A stretch of 5,827 nucleotides of DNA from an uncultured Odoribacter sp. (GCA_905204385.1 CAJKZL010000229.1:1-5827); one strand, 5' to 3'. Numbered from the stretch's first letter, positions 1 through 5,827 are shown. The notes: generated from the sequence alone by a model not told the origin. Numbers and translations: made by a program.

Positions 1-1464
1 AAAAAGAGCGCATGGACGACCTATGAATCTGCTGCAACGAATGAAGAATACAAAGCAACCTGCCGTGTGCCCTTAAAAATCATGGGAACTTTACGGGAAA
101 CAGCTAGCTTCGAAGTTTCAGTAACCGACAGCACCGCTAAGGAATACCAGCATTTCGAACTTGTTTCTAAAAAAATCACCGTTAACCCGGGAGACGAAAT
201 GGCTTATATCGAATTGATCCCGACAGACGACAATGAAGTGAATTATGACCGCATTTTCTCCCTAACGATAAACGGAGTGGAAGGAAGCAACCTGTCCGTC
301 GGAAAAGCCAACACGACCTGCGAAGTAACGATCGTCAGCGAAGAAAAAGTTAAAACTTTGTCTTTCAAGGAAATTACGATGGAATTTATGGAGAACGAGA
401 CCAAAGCTATTCAGATCAATCTGGATAACGCTCCGCTGGAAGGTGAAGAACCGGTCACTGTACTCATTTCACAAAAGATTGGCGGAAATGCCGTGATAGA
501 TCAGGATTATACCTTATCTGCCAAAACAGTTACTTTCAATGCGGGAGATAAAGTGAAGTATATCGATATTACCCCAAAAGATGACGATGAGATTGCCGAC
601 AAAAAATTCGTTCTGGAGTTAAAAGCTCCCGTCGGAGCTACTATAGACACGGAAAGAGGCAACCTGGAAATAAGGATCAAGACCAATGATATCCCCTATT
701 TCAAATCTTCCTTATACGGTTCGAACGAAGGGACAGGAAACAATTATTTCCCGGTATTGATCCCCAAAGCGCTAGATCATGACGTTACGGTTGCCATAAC
801 CTTAATTCCCAAGGAAGGAACAGTAGGAACCCATTACAAATTGATCACCGAAGAAGTCACCATTCCGGCAGGAGAAACTGAAGCCAATGTTTGCGTATGG
901 CTGGGATATACCAAAGAATACGAAAAAGCTTCTTTCGACCTGGAAGTGACCGGACCGGAAAACACTACCTATGAACCTGTCGTAAAAACTTCCTTCAAGG
1001 TAAATGAAAGCAATTACCGGAAATTCTTCGGAAAGTATAATGTGACCTACGTCAGCAGTTCACCAGAATTTTCCAGTGGCAAATGTACCTTAAACGTAGA
1101 AGCGGAAGCCGACAACTTTATGAGTTATCTGGTTTGTACTTCTACAGATTTCAGAAGTGGACGGACTTATACTCAGCGATTGAAATTTAATCCCTGGGAT
1201 AATACCCTGGCCGTAGTTCATAAAGAAATTGTTTTCCCCAATGTCGGTTTTACTGGAGATTATGGTACCTGCAATATCAAACTCGAATGGACCAAAGACA
1301 GAAATAAGGATATCCCGGTAGCCATCAGTTCCGACTTTAAAACCCTTACCTGGGATCTGCAAGGATCGATCGTGGAAGGAATTTTATATAAGGCAAGCGA
1401 TGATAGCCGCTTCAACACCCGGTGGTTCGATATCAGTTCCTATAAGATGGTAAAAGCCGAATAA
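1..1464 (+). CDS. Calx-beta-repeat exported/surface protein, 3' part only (5' end outside window)
   Basis: The frame is open from base 1, so the gene begins upstream; 487 residues are visible. A GTG at 67 is in frame but sits inside a domain and is unlikely to be the start. About three beta-sandwich modules of roughly 105-115 residues follow one another (visible residues about 8-113, 118-230 and 231-336). The first two have the Calx-beta pattern best: a strand ending in DY (DQDYTLSAKTVTF), then an NxGD turn (NPGD, NAGD), a Y-I-x-I strand, and an acidic turn (PTDDNE, PKDDDE). Module 3 has a matching PAGE turn. The last 150 or so residues form a separate domain rich in aromatic and beta-prone residues, starting near FFGKYNVTY, which I cannot name. 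Calx-beta modules bind calcium or serve as adhesive spacers in secreted proteins; Bacteroidales often carry them in surface lipoproteins. Any signal peptide or lipobox would be upstream. The substrate is unknown. The stop is TAA, followed by a strong terminator. Confidence 0.8.
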   Translation, partial: KKSAWTTYESAATNEEYKATCRVPLKIMGTLRETASFEVSVTDSTAKEYQHFELVSKKITVNPGDEMAYIELIPTDDNEVNYDRIFSLTINGVEGSNLSVGKANTTCEVTIVSEEKVKTLSFKEITMEFMENETKAIQINLDNAPLEGEEPVTVLISQKIGGNAVIDQDYTLSAKTVTFNAGDKVKYIDITPKDDDEIADKKFVLELKAPVGATIDTERGNLEIRIKTNDIPYFKSSLYGSNEGTGNNYFPVLIPKALDHDVTVAITLIPKEGTVGTHYKLITEEVTIPAGETEANVCVWLGYTKEYEKASFDLEVTGPENTTYEPVVKTSFKVNESNYRKFFGKYNVTYVSSSPEFSSGKCTLNVEAEADNFMSYLVCTSTDFRSGRTYTQRLKFNPWDNTLAVVHKEIVFPNVGFTGDYGTCNIKLEWTKDRNKDIPVAISSDFKTLTWDLQGSIVEGILYKASDDSRFNTRWFDISSYKMVKAE

Positions 1465-1492
1465 TCCCCGCTTGATACCGCTTATAAAAATT

Positions 1493-1538
1493 AGAAACAG
1501 AATTCAGATTCTTTTATCGAGGTCTGAATTCTGTTTTT
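1493..1538 (+). terminator. Rho-independent terminator after the Calx-beta gene
   Basis: A perfect 14-bp inverted repeat pairs 1495-1508 (AAACAGAATTCAGA) with 1523-1536. It extends outward by a G-T and an A-T pair, and the loop is 14 nt. The right arm runs into TTTTTAATTTTT. It lies 30 bp after the stop codon, where an intrinsic terminator is expected. The left arm is A-rich, so the hairpin may work in both directions, but no gene on the opposite strand needs it here. Confidence 0.88.
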
Positions 1539-1659
1539 AATTTTTATCGCTATCCCTCTGTATCTCCTAAAATTCCAACTTATCATATCCCTTTCGGCAA
1601 GAAAGAGAAAGTGAATATCAGGATTCAAGCCAACAGAAATTCATTGATCTTCCTTAAAC

Positions 1660-1690
1660 TTTCTTTATCGGTACAAATTTATTACTTTTG
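1660..1690 (+). promoter_or_regulatory. Bacteroides-type promoter for the flippase/DUF389 transcript
   Basis: TACTTTTG at 1683-1690 is an exact match to the Bacteroidota -7 consensus TAnnTTTG. A weak -33 element (TTTC at 1660-1663, against TTTG) lies 19 nt upstream, which is the usual spacing. The predicted transcription start is near 1695-1698, giving a leader of about 63 nt. It follows the terminator at 1493-1538 and precedes the flippase start, as expected for a new transcription unit. The rest of 1539-1659 shows nothing beyond a weak 5-bp hairpin at 1591-1605. Confidence 0.6.
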
Positions 1691-1696
1691 CCCCGA

Positions 1697-1731
1697 ACCT
1701 TAGGAACAGCAACACGCTGCTAACCTAAGGT
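1697..1731 (+). promoter_or_regulatory. Stem-loop at the predicted 5' end of the flippase mRNA
   Basis: An 8-bp perfect inverted repeat pairs ACCTTAGG (1697-1704) with CCTAAGGT (1724-1731). Inside it is a 4-bp stem, CAGC (1707-1710) with GCTG (1716-1719), around an AACAC loop. It starts about 7 nt after the -7 box, so it would form the first bases of the transcript. It could protect the 5' end or be an operator palindrome. There is no T-run after it, so it is not a terminator. The function is inferred. Confidence 0.45.
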
Positions 1732-1759
1732 ATATCAGAATTTACCAAATCATCACATC

Positions 1760-3280
1760 ATGGCAGGAATGAAAAGCTTAGCCAAGGATACGGCGATCTA
1801 TGGCATGAGCAGTATTATCGGCCGTTTTCTTAATTGGTGCTTAGTCCCGCTCTATACCTACAAACTAGCCACTACGGGAGACTTCGGCGTGGTCACCAAC
1901 CTGTATGCCTGGATGGCCCTGCTGCTGGTGATCCTGATCTACGGATTGGAAACAGGGTTTTTCCGGTTTGCCAACGATCCGAAACAAGGCAATCCCCAGA
2001 CCGTCTATTCCACCTGCCTGGCTTCGCTGGCGATTACCTCTACTCTGTTTGTCCTCGCGGTTCTTTTGTTTCTGAAGCCTGTTAGTCAGGCCCTGGAATT
2101 AGGGAATCATCCGGAATACATTGCCATGACCGCCTTCATCATCGCGATGGACGCCTTCAGTGCCCTGCCCTTTGCCTATCTGCGTTATGAAAACCGACCG
2201 GTCCGCTTCGCCCTGTTGAAACTCCTCTTCATCGGACTGAATATTGTTTTCAATCTGTTTTTTCTGGTGATATGCCCCTGGCTGTACCGAACCGCTCCCG
2301 CGTGGATCGACTGGTTTTATAGTCCGAATTACGGAGTAGGCTATATTTTGGTTTCGAATGTCATCAGCACGTTTATCGTACTTCTGGCGCTATTCCCCGA
2401 AATTGCCCGCATACACTGGCGTTTCCGGCCGGAACTGCTAAAACGGATTTTGCGGTATTCCTTTCCGTTGCTTATACTGGGTGTTGCCGGCATCATGAAC
2501 CAGACCATCGATAAAATCCTCTATCCTCTACTGATCCCCGACCCTGCAGTAGCCAAAGATCAGCTCGGAATCTATGGGGCAAATTATAAAATTGCGATTG
2601 TCATGGTCATGTTTACCCAAGCTTTCCGCTATGCTTACGAGCCTTTTATCTTTGCCCAACACAAAGGCAATCAAAAAACTCAGGCCTATGCCGAGGCAAT
2701 GAAATATTTCATCATTTTCGGATTATTTATTTTCCTGGGAGTGATGTTCTACCTCGATATTCTCCGTTATTTTATCAAACCGGTATATTACCCCGGCTTA
2801 AAAGTAGTGCCTATTATCATGCTGGCAGAACTCTTCTTCGGTATCTTTTTCAATCTTTCGCTCTGGTACTAACTGACCGACCGTACTCAATGGGGGGCTT
2901 ATTTTTCGGTCTTCGGGCTGATCATTACTTTAACGGTCAATATTATCTTCGTCCCCTACCTCTACCACAACACCTCCATTGCCCCTTATATGGCCTGTGC
3001 TTGGGCTGCTTTTATCTGCTATTTTGCCATGATGGTAGCGTCCTGGTTCATCGGCCAGCACTATTATCCCATCAAATACGACCTGAAAAAAATAGGGACT
3101 TATTTCCTGTTAGCCCTGGGATTATATGTAATAGCAATGGTATTTCCATTTGAAAACCTGCTGTTGCGCCTCGGTTTCCGCACCCTTTTACTGCTCATCT
3201 ATGTAGTTTACCTGCTGAAGACCGATCTGCCCCTGCATGAAATTCCCGGTCTCAACCGCTATTTTAAACCCCGTCCCTGA
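1760..3280 (+). pseudogene. Wzx/MATE-like polysaccharide flippase interrupted by an in-frame TAA
   Basis: The frame spans 507 codons including the final TGA, with one internal TAA at codon 371 (2870-2872). The sequence reads as an oligosaccharide flippase of the MATE/MVF superfamily, inner-membrane proteins that move lipid-linked glycans for LPS, O-antigen or capsule. About 14 hydrophobic segments are visible: ten before the stop (near residues 12-32, 42-65, 85-106, 119-140, 150-172, 192-213, 232-258, 271-291, 314-336, 347-368) and four after it (about 379-400, 411-431, 446-465, 472-492). The start ATG gives MAGMKSLAKDTAIYG, a typical family N-terminus; a second ATG at 1769 is possible. The junction reads SLWY-stop-LTDRTQWGAYFS. 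From memory, homologues have lysine at the stop, so AAA or AAG to TAA needs one or two changes. No frameshift is present. If the stop is real, a 370-residue protein lacking the last four helices is made (1760-2872), probably non-functional. Separate translation of the C-terminal part from ATG 2990 is possible but unsupported. Confidence 0.85.
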
Positions 3281-3284
3281 TCTT

Positions 3285-3305
3285 TAATCTATAATCTATA
3301 AAATC
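3285..3305 (+). repeat. Tandem heptamer (TAATCTA x2 plus a degenerate third) before the DUF389 start
   Basis: TAATCTA occurs twice back to back (3285-3291, 3292-3298), followed by the related TAAAATC (3299-3305), ending 5 nt before the DUF389 start codon. It fills most of the 30-bp gap after the flippase frame. It may act as an unstructured AT-rich leader for ribosome loading, or it may be neutral repeat DNA. A similar 7-nt period occurs in the intergenic region downstream of DUF389. Confidence 0.55.
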
Positions 3306-3310
3306 AAGGT

Positions 3311-4663
3311 ATGCTTACCGATTTATTCCTACAGTTAAAAAGTTACTTAAAAAAAATCCTCGATCCTTCAGAGGAGAGGGAAAACGAAGCTGAAACCATA
3401 GACAATATCCTGAAAGGAATCAATTTTCGGGGAAGCAATCTATGGGTATTGATATTCGCCATTTTTATCGCCTCCCTGGGTTTAAACGTAAACTCTCCGG
3501 CAGTCATCATCGGAGCCATGTTGATCTCTCCCCTGATGGGTCCTATCATGGGCATCGGGCTGGGGATCGGTATCAACGATTTTGAACTGATTAAAAAAGC
3601 ATTTCGGAACCTGGCCATCGCTACGATCTTCGGCATCATGACCTCTACGCTTTACTTCCAGCTTTCTCCCTTTAACGCAGCGCGTTCGGAATTACTGGCC
3701 CGCACCACTCCTACCATCTACGACGTATTGATCGCCTTTTTCGGCGGCATGGCCGGAATCGTAGCCTCCAGCACCCGCCTAAAAGGAAACGTCATTCCAG
3801 GCGTAGCTATTGCCACCGCTTTAATGCCCCCTCTGTGTACCGCAGGATTCGGTCTTGCCAGTGGCAATTTCTCTTATTTCGTAGGAGCCTTTTACCTCTA
3901 TATGATTAATTCTGTGTTTATCGCCTTCGCGACCACTCTGGGAGTCAAGCTCATGCATTTTTCCAAGAAAACCTTCGTGGATAAAAACCGGGAAAAGAAA
4001 GTCCAGCAAATCGTTTACGCCATCTTGTTCCTGACCATGGTACCCAGCATTTACATCACTTACAACATGGTGAGAACCAATATTTTCGAAACCAATGCAG
4101 CCCGGTTCATCGCTAACGAAATCAATTATCCCAATACTTTTATCGTCAACAAACACATCCAGCAGGACAGTATTTCCGTGACCCTGATCGGCCGGGAATT
4201 ACCCGAAGACTATATCGTCCGTCTGCATCAGATCATGGAACAATACAAGCTGGAAGATTGCAAGCTTCACATCGTGCAGGGCTTAGGAAGAGACCGGAAT
4301 GAAGGCAAAAAAGACGAATTGAATAATCTGGTCTTGCAGGATTTCTATAAAAAAACACAGGACAAAACCCGGCGGCAGGAACAGGAAATCGAACAATTGC
4401 AAAACCGAATCCGGCATTATGCCGGCTATGATTCCTTAGGAGTGAAAATAGCTCCCGAAATCCGGATTTTATTTCCGTCCATTCAACGCATCGCCCTGAC
4501 CCGGGTATTGCAGGCCGAAGTAAATACCCGCCGAACCGACACGCTCACTCTGGCTATCATTTCTTATCAAAGCGAACCTTCCGAAGAAGATACCCGTCGT
4601 TTTCACGATTGGTTATCCACCCGCATCGGGACGCAAAAAATCGAATTGATCCGGCAAGAATAA
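3311..4663 (+). CDS. DUF389 family membrane protein (TIGR00341-like)
   Basis: A complete 450-residue protein. The N-terminal half has about seven hydrophobic segments (near residues 44-61, 64-87, 99-118, 136-152, 160-182, 186-211, 232-254). It carries DUF389-type signatures: AVIIGAMLISPLMGPIMGIG at 64-83, RTTPTIYD...FFGGMAG at 131-149, and PGVAIATALMPPLCTAGFGL at 163-182. The remaining 195 or so residues are soluble and include a charged, probably coiled-coil stretch at about 337-370 (KKTQDKTRRQEQEIEQLQNR). The biochemical role of the family is unknown; the Gly/Pro-rich re-entrant-looking helices suggest a transporter or channel, which is inference only. The ATG is 30 bp after the flippase frame with no promoter or terminator in between, so the two are probably co-transcribed. 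The early stop in the flippase could therefore lower its expression. There is no Shine-Dalgarno sequence at normal spacing. The stop is TAA, and a 20-bp hairpin begins 2 nt after it. Confidence 0.92.
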   Translation: MLTDLFLQLKSYLKKILDPSEERENEAETIDNILKGINFRGSNLWVLIFAIFIASLGLNVNSPAVIIGAMLISPLMGPIMGIGLGIGINDFELIKKAFRNLAIATIFGIMTSTLYFQLSPFNAARSELLARTTPTIYDVLIAFFGGMAGIVASSTRLKGNVIPGVAIATALMPPLCTAGFGLASGNFSYFVGAFYLYMINSVFIAFATTLGVKLMHFSKKTFVDKNREKKVQQIVYAILFLTMVPSIYITYNMVRTNIFETNAARFIANEINYPNTFIVNKHIQQDSISVTLIGRELPEDYIVRLHQIMEQYKLEDCKLHIVQGLGRDRNEGKKDELNNLVLQDFYKKTQDKTRRQEQEIEQLQNRIRHYAGYDSLGVKIAPEIRILFPSIQRIALTRVLQAEVNTRRTDTLTLAIISYQSEPSEEDTRRFHDWLSTRIGTQKIELIRQE

Positions 4664-4664
4664 A

Positions 4665-4708
4665 ACGTTCGATATTTTGGGCCGGGAGCGGCCCAAAATA
4701 TCGAACGT
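4665..4708. terminator. 20-bp perfect hairpin with GGAG loop; likely terminator for leftward transcription
   Basis: Bases 4665-4684 (ACGTTCGATATTTTGGGCCG) pair perfectly with 4689-4708 around the 4-nt loop GGAG. It begins 2 nt after the DUF389 stop. On the + strand no T-run follows (AAGTAACG), so it is a poor classical terminator for DUF389, though it could stabilise that mRNA's 3' end. On the - strand the hairpin is followed by TTTTATTCTTG, which fits an intrinsic terminator for transcripts arriving from the adenosyltransferase operon. An alternative is a REP-like palindromic element. Confidence 0.6.
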
Positions 4709-4734
4709 AAGTAACGATGAGGACCTTCGGTCCT
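4707..4734 (+). repeat. Inverted repeat module, left copy: GTAAGTAACGATGAG plus a GACC-TTC-GGTC hairpin
   Basis: A 15-nt segment (4707-4721) runs into a 6-bp hairpin, AGGACC/GGTCCT with a TTC loop (4720-4734). The same module occurs in reverse orientation at 4883-4912. It overlaps the end of the 20-bp hairpin by 2 nt. The two modules bound a unit of about 206 bp, like terminal inverted repeats. No coding sequence lies between them. Confidence 0.75.
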
Positions 4735-4789
4735 AAGTAAAGATGAATGAAAATCAAAGTAACGATAAATGATGAACGATAAACGATAA
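4734..4789 (+). repeat. Phased degenerate heptamer array
   Basis: Read in steps of seven from 4734, the units are TAAGTAA, AGATGAA, TGAAAAT, CAAAGTA, ACGATAA, ATGATGA, ACGATAA, ACGATAA. The last four (4762-4789) are clear, with three identical copies of ACGATAA; the first four are degenerate. GTAAGTA-ACGATGA at 4707-4720 has the same unit on the other side of the small hairpin. The array has no coding potential that I would defend. Confidence 0.65.
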
Positions 4790-4810
4790 TCGCCTCTCCG
4801 GGTGCTTTTT

Positions 4811-4840
4811 AACGGACGACCGGAACTAATAGTTCCGTTT
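4811..4840. repeat. Central hairpin of the convergent intergenic region, with a competing fold
   Basis: CGGAACT (4821-4827) pairs perfectly with AGTTCCG (4831-4837) around an AAT loop. A second pairing, AACGGA (4811-4816) with TCCGTT (4834-4839), uses some of the same bases and so excludes the first. No T-run follows on either strand (TTTATAAGG on +), so this is not a convincing terminator. The rest of 4790-4860 shows nothing further. Confidence 0.45.
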
Positions 4841-4882
4841 ATAAGGGGTCCGCAAGAGTCCATAATCGTTCATCGCTCATTA

Positions 4883-4912
4883 AGTGACCGAAGGTCACTC
4901 ATCGTTACTTAC
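4883..4912 (-). repeat. Inverted repeat module, right copy, overlapping the end of the adenosyltransferase gene
   Basis: Read on the - strand, 4898-4912 is GTAAGTAACGATGAG, identical to 4707-4721. It is followed by GACCTTCGGTC inside a 7-bp hairpin, AGTGACC/GGTCACT in + orientation (4883-4899, loop GAA). Relative to the left copy, one T-A pair has been added on both sides of the stem, so pairing is kept. The outer four bases coincide with the last lysine codon and TAA stop of the adenosyltransferase. Beyond the hairpin the - strand continues TTAATGA, GCGATGA, ACGATTA, related to the heptamers on the left. Confidence 0.75.
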
Positions 4913-5460
4913 TTTTCCGGTATCCATTTCCTTTCTTCCAGACCCGAATCATGGGCCAGCTTTCGGGACAGGATAAAAAGATAATCCGATAAACGATTGA
5001 CATACTTCAGGACGAGAGCATCCACCTCCGCCTCTCCGCCTAAATCCAGGATGCGCCGTTCTGCTCTCCGACAAACAGTACGGGCAATGTGACAAAACGA
5101 TACCACCTCATTGCCCCCGGGCAATACAAAGTGGGTCATAGGAGGAACTTCCCCGTCCATCCGGTCGATGGCCTTCTCCAGTCGTTCTATATCTTTTTCC
5201 TTTACTCCCAACTTCATTTTCAACGGAGCATTTTCCGGATCGGTGGCCAGATTCCCACCCACATCGAATAAACGGGACTGTATTTCAACCAGTTCATCCT
5301 CTACCTCCGGGGCCATCGGGAAGGAGCGGATCATTCCCAGAAAACTGTTCAACTCATCGATAGTTCCATAGGACTCCAGACGGGCGCTGTTTTTAGCCAC
5401 CCGTTTTCCTCCGATTAGAGAAGTCATTCCCTCATCTCCCGTTTTTGTGTATATCTTCAT
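4909..5460 (-). CDS. PduO-type ATP:cob(I)alamin adenosyltransferase
   Basis: A complete 183-residue cytoplasmic enzyme (EC 2.5.1.17) that transfers the 5'-deoxyadenosyl group of ATP to cob(I)alamin, giving adenosylcobalamin. Family hallmarks are in order: the N-terminal ATP-binding TKTGDEG at 5-11, then GGKRVAKNSARLESYGTIDE at 17-36 with Asp35, the LFDVGGNLA helix at 64-72, HFVLPGG at 110-116 with Phe111 where the family keeps a corrin-contacting Phe, ARTVCRRAER at 126-135 with Arg127, Arg131 and Glu134, and YVNRLSDYLFILSR at 153-166. The length is normal for the single-domain PduO/MMAB type, and no key residue is missing. The ATG at 5460 gives the usual MKIYTKTGDEG start. It is 39 bp downstream of another - strand gene and probably co-transcribed with it. 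The context does not show which B12-dependent enzyme it serves; in Bacteroidota, methylmalonyl-CoA mutase is the usual client. The symbols pduO and MMAB belong to the family; no specific locus symbol is assigned. Confidence 0.95.
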   Translation of the reverse strand: MKIYTKTGDEGMTSLIGGKRVAKNSARLESYGTIDELNSFLGMIRSFPMAPEVEDELVEIQSRLFDVGGNLATDPENAPLKMKLGVKEKDIERLEKAIDRMDGEVPPMTHFVLPGGNEVVSFCHIARTVCRRAERRILDLGGEAEVDALVLKYVNRLSDYLFILSRKLAHDSGLEERKWIPEK

Positions 5461-5499
5461 ACAATTAAAATTTAAAAGTCAAAAATCTCTCACCCTACA

Positions 5500-5827
5500 T
5501 TATATCGTCAAACTGTATTTTCCCTGTTGTATCCGGTTATCGAACAGTAACAATCCATACCACATCATATCTACCGACACCGTCGCCTTATCCCGGTATT
5601 GACGCCAGATCCTACGATTCAGGGTATTCTTATAGATATCTGCGATTACGATGTATTTACGAACCGGTTCCGGAAAAGTTGAAAAAATAAATTCACCGGA
5701 CAAGAAACGCTCGGAGTCCCTGCCCAGATAAATGAAATCCGCCTGCTCCAGCCGTTCAGGCCGATTGCTCGAAATCGACGCTTCACGGTATACTTCTGAC
5801 AAATACCCGGCTAACAATTCCGCATTG
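5500..5827 (-). CDS. Unrecognised protein, C-terminal 108 residues (5' end outside window)
   Basis: The frame is open to the window edge, reading N-A-E-L-L-A-G-Y at the edge; an internal TTG at 5817 is not a credible start. The visible part is mixed alpha/beta in character and charged: YLSEVYREASISSNRPERLEQ looks helical, ADFIYLGRDSERFLSGEFIF and VRKYIVIADIY look like strands, then a basic stretch (KNTLNRRIWRQYRDKAT), ending MMWYGLLLFDNRIQQGKYSLTI. No transmembrane segment or known catalytic motif is evident, and I do not recognise the family. The stop is TAA. The adenosyltransferase starts 39 bp downstream on the same strand with no terminator between, so an operon is likely and the promoter lies outside the window. 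The stretch reads as coding, with no interruption over 108 codons. Confidence 0.7.
   Translation of the reverse strand, partial: NAELLAGYLSEVYREASISSNRPERLEQADFIYLGRDSERFLSGEFIFSTFPEPVRKYIVIADIYKNTLNRRIWRQYRDKATVSVDMMWYGLLLFDNRIQQGKYSLTI

Noticed and set aside
1090..1362. 90-codon - strand frame inside the Calx-beta gene
   Set aside because: It is antisense to the continuous surface-protein frame, with no promoter or family resemblance.
2870..2872. Reassigned genetic code or selenocysteine/pyrrolysine recoding at the internal stop
   Set aside because: Four other genes in the window end with TAA at sensible places, so TAA is a working stop here. Selenocysteine uses TGA and pyrrolysine uses TAG, not TAA.
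2890..3153. 87-codon + strand frame over the flippase tail
   Set aside because: It is in a different frame from the flippase tail, which has strong membrane-helix character there. It is a shadow frame.
2990..3280. A separate small membrane protein starting at ATG 2990
   Set aside because: It is in the same frame as the flippase, and the 38 codons between the stop and this ATG also read as flippase sequence. It is the tail of the broken gene.
3821..4156. 111-codon - strand frame inside DUF389
   Set aside because: It is antisense to a well-supported conserved membrane protein and shows no recognisable domain.
4557..4863. Overlapping - strand frames running from the DUF389 3' end into the intergenic region
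   Set aside because: They run through the perfect hairpin and heptamer repeats and overlap DUF389 in antisense. The translations look like no protein family.
4664..4908. CRISPR-like array
   Set aside because: The repeats are 7-nt units and two inverted modules, without regular direct repeats of 23-47 nt, spacers of even size, or cas genes.
4802..4984. 60-codon + strand frame across the right hairpin and the adenosyltransferase end
   Set aside because: It is antisense to the adenosyltransferase C-terminus and is built from repeat sequence, with no family resemblance.

Overview
The window fits a chromosome of a gut-type Bacteroidota, probably order Bacteroidales. The evidence is a Bacteroides-style promoter (TAnnTTTG -7 box), start codons without Shine-Dalgarno sequences behind AT-rich leaders, a Calx-beta-type beta-sandwich exported protein, and flippase and DUF389 proteins of the kind common in that group. 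No rRNA, tRNA, CRISPR array, transposase or phage gene is visible.

Layout. (1) 1-1464 (+): the 3' part of a gene for a probable surface protein made of about three Calx-beta-like modules plus a C-terminal beta-rich domain, closed by a strong intrinsic terminator at 1493-1538. (2) About 1539-1759: an intergenic region with a Bacteroides-type promoter at about 1660-1690 and a stem-loop at the predicted 5' end of the mRNA. (3) 1760-3280 (+): a 14-helix polysaccharide flippase (Wzx/MATE-like superfamily) interrupted by one in-frame TAA at 2870-2872. The same frame continues intact for another 135 codons with clear family character, so one base change explains the break. (4) 3311-4663 (+): an intact DUF389 membrane protein 30 bp downstream, probably in the same transcript. 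(5) 4664-4908: a structured convergent intergenic region with a 20-bp perfect hairpin, two inverted copies of a small GACC-TTC-GGTC hairpin module, phased heptamer repeats and a central hairpin. (6) 4909-5460 (-): a PduO-type ATP:cob(I)alamin adenosyltransferase. (7) 5500-5827 (-): the C-terminal end of an unrecognised protein 39 bp upstream of the adenosyltransferase on the same strand, probably in one operon with it.

The genes do not form one obvious pathway. The left half concerns the cell envelope (surface adhesin-like protein, glycan flippase, membrane protein of unknown function) and the right half is cobalamin cofactor maturation. I see no complete new multigene system. The items most worth a second look are the nonsense codon in an otherwise intact flippase and the hairpin/heptamer intergenic region, whose paired hairpins differ by an inserted complementary base pair.
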